From Pseudisothecium myosuroides (Eukaryota > Streptophyta > Bryopsida > Hypnales > Lembophyllaceae), in assembly GCA_951799445.1 (NCBI GenBank), contig OX637295.1, positions 16,678,001-16,742,000 of the forward strand: a stretch of DNA of 64,000 nucleotides. The letters run 5' to 3'. The position numbers and the translations under genes are program-made. Numbering within the stretch: the first letter of the stretch is position 1; each line of letters starts with the position of its first letter. Shown piece by piece: positions 58,605 to 64,000 of this stretch. The notes below the pieces were generated by a model. The model saw nothing but the letters and a program-made list of their open reading frames with translations. It did not search any database and was not told the origin of the DNA.

Positions 58605-61600
58605 CTAAACGAAAGTCCACTCCCCTGAAACAGTTGGGGCTGGCCTCCTGTCCTCGTCAACAGGGAAAGATCTCAAATGCTTCTTCTCGAACAGAGAGGA
58701 TTTGACTTCGAAGATCCGTGAGAACATATGTCCGAAGTCTGCCTTGAGAAACTGCTGAGCCTGATGATGATCTATTGACTTCCGTAAGATGACCTTCTCA
58801 GCGTCCAAAAAAGGGATTGGCTCTGGCAAATCATACTTGTCACAAATAACAACTGGAGCAACAGTTGGTTCAGGGGTCATTGATGCCGCCTGTGCGGGCT
58901 CATCGCATGGTGGGGAATGAATAGTGATCTCCATGATTTCATAGACCTGCACCAATGCTTGGCCGCATATCAGTTCACTTCCAAACCACATGTAAAAAGA
59001 TGTGCCCTAAAGATGCTATGACCCATCCGCAAGAATTCTTCAAAATTGTAAGACATATTCCAACAAATTTCAGGAATTAAGAGATTAGAAAAAAAAACTC
59101 ATAAGCACATCTCGACGAGTCTGTTACGAATTCCTTCAATATGAAACCTATAATCACAATATCCACAAACAAAATTCGCAATATGAAATTACCTCACAAA
59201 GACGTTCAAGTTTCGAAGTGCTCATCCCCCGACCACAAGTATTCACGACATACTCAGTGCATTCCCTTAAACATTTTGCAAGTGCCTCTGTTTTGGCTAC
59301 AGGAGCGGCCTCTGCAATGGCAAAGCCTGCACTGAGCTGTCATAGCAAAAGGAATATGAAGTGAGTCACACTCAAGTCTCTCGGAAATCAAATTCTAGGC
59401 TACATAAAAGTGACATCGAGTGCAAATGACCCGAAGAACAGCTATTCAAAATGTCATAATGATGTATTAATTAGAAACTTCATAGAAGAATAAGACAACC
59501 GTGGACAAAAAAGTTTGTGAACATACCGCAGCCAGAAAGAGCTGCTCAAAAAGATCCGATGGAGCCACACCTTCCAGTACATCAAGGGTGCTTTCCCTGG
59601 CAGGTGCAAGTTTAACGTCATTATCTTTTGATCGCTTGTCAAGAGGGACAATCCATCATAAAATCTAACGCAGCAACGTCGAAGACATATTAGAGCGGCA
59701 GTCCTGAATCTATCAACCCCTATGTGCCCAAACTAGAAGAAGGAAGCAAATAGTTATTTATAGTAACTTTCAGAACACATTTTGTCGTTCAAAATTCTAG
59801 GGCAAGAAATCCTTTTTCTATTGTTGTGAACTTTCTCGAGGCTTCCTAAAATGTTTAATTTCAACTCTCCTATGGATACGGAAACGGATACTTCTAGCCG
59901 TTTGGTCACTCAGCGACAGATGCGATAGAAAAACTAGCAAACTTCCGGGTAGGAACTTACCCAGCAAGCTCCTCATCAAACAGTGGAGATTGCTTGAGGG
60001 CCGGCACTGGTCGAGAAGACGCCCACAGTTCTTGCCACAAGTTCCCTGGTTTCCCATTTAAAATTATTGTTTTCCCATTAAAATCCACAAGACTACATTC
60101 ATTTCAGGACGACATGCATCGTCGAGTAGGCAGACTTTGAAGCCAATATTGACTGGGCCTGAGACTCTACACAAAGTCGCCAGATACAAATTCTGAGAGT
60201 GAAAATAACCAAGTTGGAGCAAAAGTTTGTAGGACGGCACGATTACCACAGCCATGCATAGATTTAACAGTTGCCTCAGTTTAACAAAGCTTCCTGAAAA
60301 TGATCAAAACATGGACTTACACCTACCTTGGCTCTGCATCCGTGCACTGAGGTAGCCTCGAACAGCAGCATCCTCCCCAGCATTTTCCGCGCTCCTTTGG
60401 AACATAAGACCAGACCCTGGTTCTTCTCTCCAGTCCAATGGAGAATACCAACGGACAAAGTCTTCCAAAATGCATCCAGGATTGGCGGCCTGTGTCACCA
60501 AACATTCACCCTGCGTAAATAAATAAAAGACACTAACTTTCTAAATTCACCCAAGATCTCATCACCCATAATAAATAAAAATCTCAACTAAGAAATTACA
60601 AGAAAAAAACTACTTGCATGCGATCCACCCATTAGAAATCTTGAAACCTACACAAACTGTCAAGTACCCAAGTACAGGAATGTTTATGTATTTGATGGTT
60701 ACCTTGAAAGCTTGCATGTCAGATAGGAGCTGTGAGCAGCCAGCACCAACACTGCACCACACGCAGAGTCGAGAGGTTAAAAAGCTGCAGATCCTTTTAT
60801 CACACCATAACTTGATGAATAATACATGCATTTCAAACGGAAAATTTTAAATAGATGTCATTTAGCATCGTTTCTTCTAATCACCTTCTAGTGCGAAGAA
60901 TAAGCTCCTCAGTCTCCCTTATAGCATCCTCTGTCATGACAGGGTTATCCTGCAGAAGAACAGCATCATAGAATCAAAAAAAATTGTGACGTCGGTACAC
61001 TTCTTTTCTACTTTACTTGTTCCCTTTGTCAAACAAGCGGAAAATCAGCAGCCTATATCAAAAAGGTGAGAGTCAAGAGAAAAGCAATGCCTTACTTGAG
61101 TAATGGGTGAGTAGATTGGTTCTCTGGTCTCCAACATTAAAAGGTCAGCTGCTGGACTATCCGCTCCAAGTCTAAGAACATTTTCACCAGTCTTTATTTT
61201 GGCGTAGACTGGCACGGGAGGATTTCCATTTAAATATGCCAGGGGTGAAGCGTGCTTGTCATTACCCTGTGGAGAAGAACCATCTTCACGAGCTACGTAT
61301 GAACTCAGATTTTCAAGCGAAGCTAGATCTACAACCCGCCTCTTGCGCCTCGCAATACAACAATTTATCAATTGCAATTGCTGGTGAAGTAGACAGTAAC
61401 GCAGATCAGGGTTTGCATCAATCGGCATGCGAGATATCGGCTGTCCTTCTTTCCACCGACGTCGCAACTGCATGCAAAGGTCTGATAAGTTTGCAAAAAA
61501 TCCTTTGTAACTCGACAAAAACATCAGGAAAAGAAAGAGAGAGTCTATACCCAATTTAAAGTACTGGGTCGGGCTGCTAGTTTAGGTTAGCACTCGATAA

Positions 61601-63974
61601 ATAATTGGAACACGGGACACATGACAATATAATCGGTCCAGTCTAATGGCTGTGACTGATACTTGAGTCTTGAAGTACCTCTTTCATCACTTCGAGCCAG
61701 AATTCTCCCATGCCTTGCTCAGTTTTTATTCCAGCCATGATTTCAGCAAGCTGTGCAACAAAGCTCTCAGGCGGGGCTCCATGAACCTCTTCTGGCAGCT
61801 TTGGCCCAGAGACAATTGATAAATTCTTGTCCTCCCGATCTTCGTGCTGAGTATCTGCAGCACGCAAGCTTAAGTCGTAACCAATTTTATAACTAAAGAA
61901 CCCAGGAATTAGTGGCTAGTTGTAGAGGAGGTAGACATACGTCCCTTAATGTCCTTTTGTCTTCGCTTACTACTAACAAGCCCAAAAACTACTCATGAAT
62001 ACGATGCGACATACCTGCATCAAACAGTGACCACAACAAGGTCTGGTAATCTCCAAGACTGGATCTCTTTGAGAATCTTAATTTGTTTTCTTTATCACGA
62101 CCGCCGCTTAAACGTTTCATAGCAGCAAAGCTCGACGCTATCCCAGACCACTCGCCACTATTAGATAGAACATCCCTATCTAGAAGACGTCCTCCTTGAG
62201 TTGCTAATTCTTGCATACTCTTTACTGATCTGCCAACCCTGCGACGCCAAATCCAACAACATCATGACTGAGTCGAAAAGAAAAGAAAAGAGATTCAATA
62301 TAAGACGCGGCCCAATTATAAGACAGTTAACAAGAAATATTTCTGAACTCTGAGGTGCAGCTCACAACTTTCAGACACCTAATAATTACCAGAAACAAAG
62401 CAAATAGGATTCACACAGTTTATGAAAACAATTATTGAAATAGAAATCGTATACAAATCGAAAATCATGTTTCAATGCCTGCATGAAAACGACAATGATC
62501 AGTGGTTTCTTGCCCCAGCATTTATACAGATGTAGGTCTAAATACTAACGGAAAATGACTGATTAACTTACTCGATGGCAGCTGCAAGGCGGCGAACAAT
62601 CATTGACGGGGGAACAGTGATGACAGAGAATGCTTCCTTGTAGGCCGCCTCCTCTAAGGGATCCTTCCTGAGACTCTGAAGGACAAAATAAAGATGAAAG
62701 TCATTATAATCACCGTTTCGCTTTCTAATCAAAAGACATGATACCGGTAGTATCCACACACTAAATTACTAAATTAGATATGTACATGAGATCAACCTTG
62801 ACTGAGACAACTTCTTGAAAGAGATTTTCGAATGATACGCCTCTGAGCAAACGTACCTCGTTACCAATGCCACCAAAATTCAACCTGCGTTCAATATTTG
62901 ACCAACTCCTACCAACACAATTGTCAGAATCTGCATTAATAACCTCCTGTCGTATACGTTTGACGGCAATGAAGTACCGGCGCCAAAACTCAAGCTCCTT
63001 CATTTCCTTCGGCACGTATTGAAACCAGAGTTCTTTCAACACTTCATCAACCTGAAAGTGAGAACAATGAAAAGAAGCAGGTAAATTAAACACTTCTTAC
63101 TTAAACTTTCACTTCAATAGACAAAATTTAAATTTATCGACGACGGATTCCGACAAAACACTATAACAGACCGGGGCTAAGTTAGAAAAAAACGTACCTC
63201 CAGGACATTTCCAACAGAAGTCATTGCAGTGTGCATGTCGACAGATTCATGCTCGTCATTAGGCATCTTCAGAAAGTCTTCCGGCTTCTGCGAATCAGAA
63301 CAAATTACAATCAAACATGGATCAAGCACTAAACCCTAGAATATTTCAAACCTCAGGTAAATAGGTTGCAACAAACTTTACATTCTAATAAGCTGACAAA
63401 TAAAAGTTCGAGCAAAATTGCCTCCATCCCAAACAAACCTAATCATAAAGAAATTGTAAAAAGACAGAGACTGCATTTTGAGTAAGAAATCTCGTCAGAT
63501 TTAGTGCACAATTATCGTTTTCAAGACATGGTACTCAATTCGCTGACCTTAGACAAGTCCATAATGCGTCTCTTGAACTCGGCTTCGTACCGTCTCTCAC
63601 TATCGTTCTTGGCGCTCCAGGGGAATTCCGCATTAAACTCCGCGTCTGTGTCAGAAGCCAGAGGGACTAACTTTTCAACCGAAGAGTACATACAAAAGTA
63701 AAGCACCTGTTCTCATCATTATGCAAATGAAGTTCGGCTTAATGCCATACAAATAATTGACATTAAAAAGAGACGATTTAGGTATGTAAAATTTAGGTAT
63801 GTAAATAGAGACGATCCATGTAGAAATTAGCGAGTTCAACGTGCTCACCGTGATTATGCCTCCCATTTAATCGGGCAATGTCATCCGGAGAAGTAGGCTG
63901 ACCAAAGTCTGCTTTGATGTCAGCCTTAATTTCTGTGAGTACTCGCTCAGCTTTTGCAGCTACATTCTGCAACG
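58605..63974 (-). CDS. RAB3GAP1: Rab3 GTPase-activating protein catalytic subunit-like, 5' end outside window
   Basis: Homologue of the Rab3GAP catalytic subunit, which in animals acts with a non-catalytic partner on Rab GTPases (Rab3/Rab18) in membrane traffic and autophagy. Exons in reading order: 63849-63974, 63548-63645, 63198-63287, 62797-63051, 62572-62675, 62015-62238, 61663-61854, 61096-61481, 60885-60949, 60703-60751, 60327-60489, 59961-60045, 59527-59596, 59193-59336, 58605-58946. Phases agree throughout and give 796 residues in the window. Diagnostic blocks: CLLHQQLQLINCCIARRK (exon 8), LLSDMQAFK joined to AANPGCILEDFVRWYSP (exons 10/11), SARMQSQGNLWQELW, PLFDEELAG. An Arg in or near the FVRW block is the likely counterpart of the catalytic Arg of the human protein (inference). 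The N-terminal part, including WFQYVPKEMKELEFWRRYF, differs from the animal protein and vaguely recalls a BSD-like helical repeat. The exon-11 acceptor could instead be at 60510, adding seven residues. Confidence 0.88.
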
Positions 63975-64000
63975 CTGAAAACAATCACTGGCATCACGTC

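Overview
The window looks like nuclear DNA of a land plant, most likely a seed-free lineage (lycophyte, fern or bryophyte), though the exact group cannot be fixed from sequence alone. The reasons are a plant-type glutamate receptor-like channel gene, a plastid-targeted protein with a thylakoid-lumen signal, short spliced exons with GT-AG introns, moderately GC-rich exons in a strongly AT-rich background, and dense plant-type DNA transposon debris (CACTA, pogo/Stowaway-like, TTAA-target elements). No bacterial-style gene packing, rRNA, tRNA or CRISPR array was found.

Layout. 1-770 holds a probable minus-strand terminal exon beside a 17-bp tandem array. 0.9-20.4 kb is essentially gene-free and built from layered DNA transposons, several with intact terminal repeats and target duplications, including a 1.4 kb hairpin at 16.7-18.1 kb. 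22.2-23.95 kb carries three phase-compatible exons of an unrecognised plus-strand gene. 24.1-24.8 kb is a transposon whose right end lies 37 bp upstream of the first ATG of a complete GLR gene (24,877-30,809, nine exons, 1,066 codons). 31-50 kb is again transposon-rich, with a few unrecognised open frames. 51.1-51.6 kb has two exons of a plastid-lumen-targeted protein, and 55.0-55.6 kb has exons of another unrecognised gene. 58.6-64 kb is the 3' part of a minus-strand gene for a Rab3GAP catalytic-subunit-like protein, reconstructed here as 15 phase-consistent exons and running off the right edge.

The genes do not form a functional cluster: the GLR acts as a membrane cation channel, the Rab3GAP homologue in Rab GTPase control, and the 51 kb protein in the chloroplast lumen. 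The most unusual content is the mobile DNA: a TTAA-target transposon group with a nested insertion legible to the base, a second family with 4-bp target duplications that abuts the GLR start, and three long foldback elements with CAGT-type ends and TA duplications, two of which share internal arm sequence but carry different termini.
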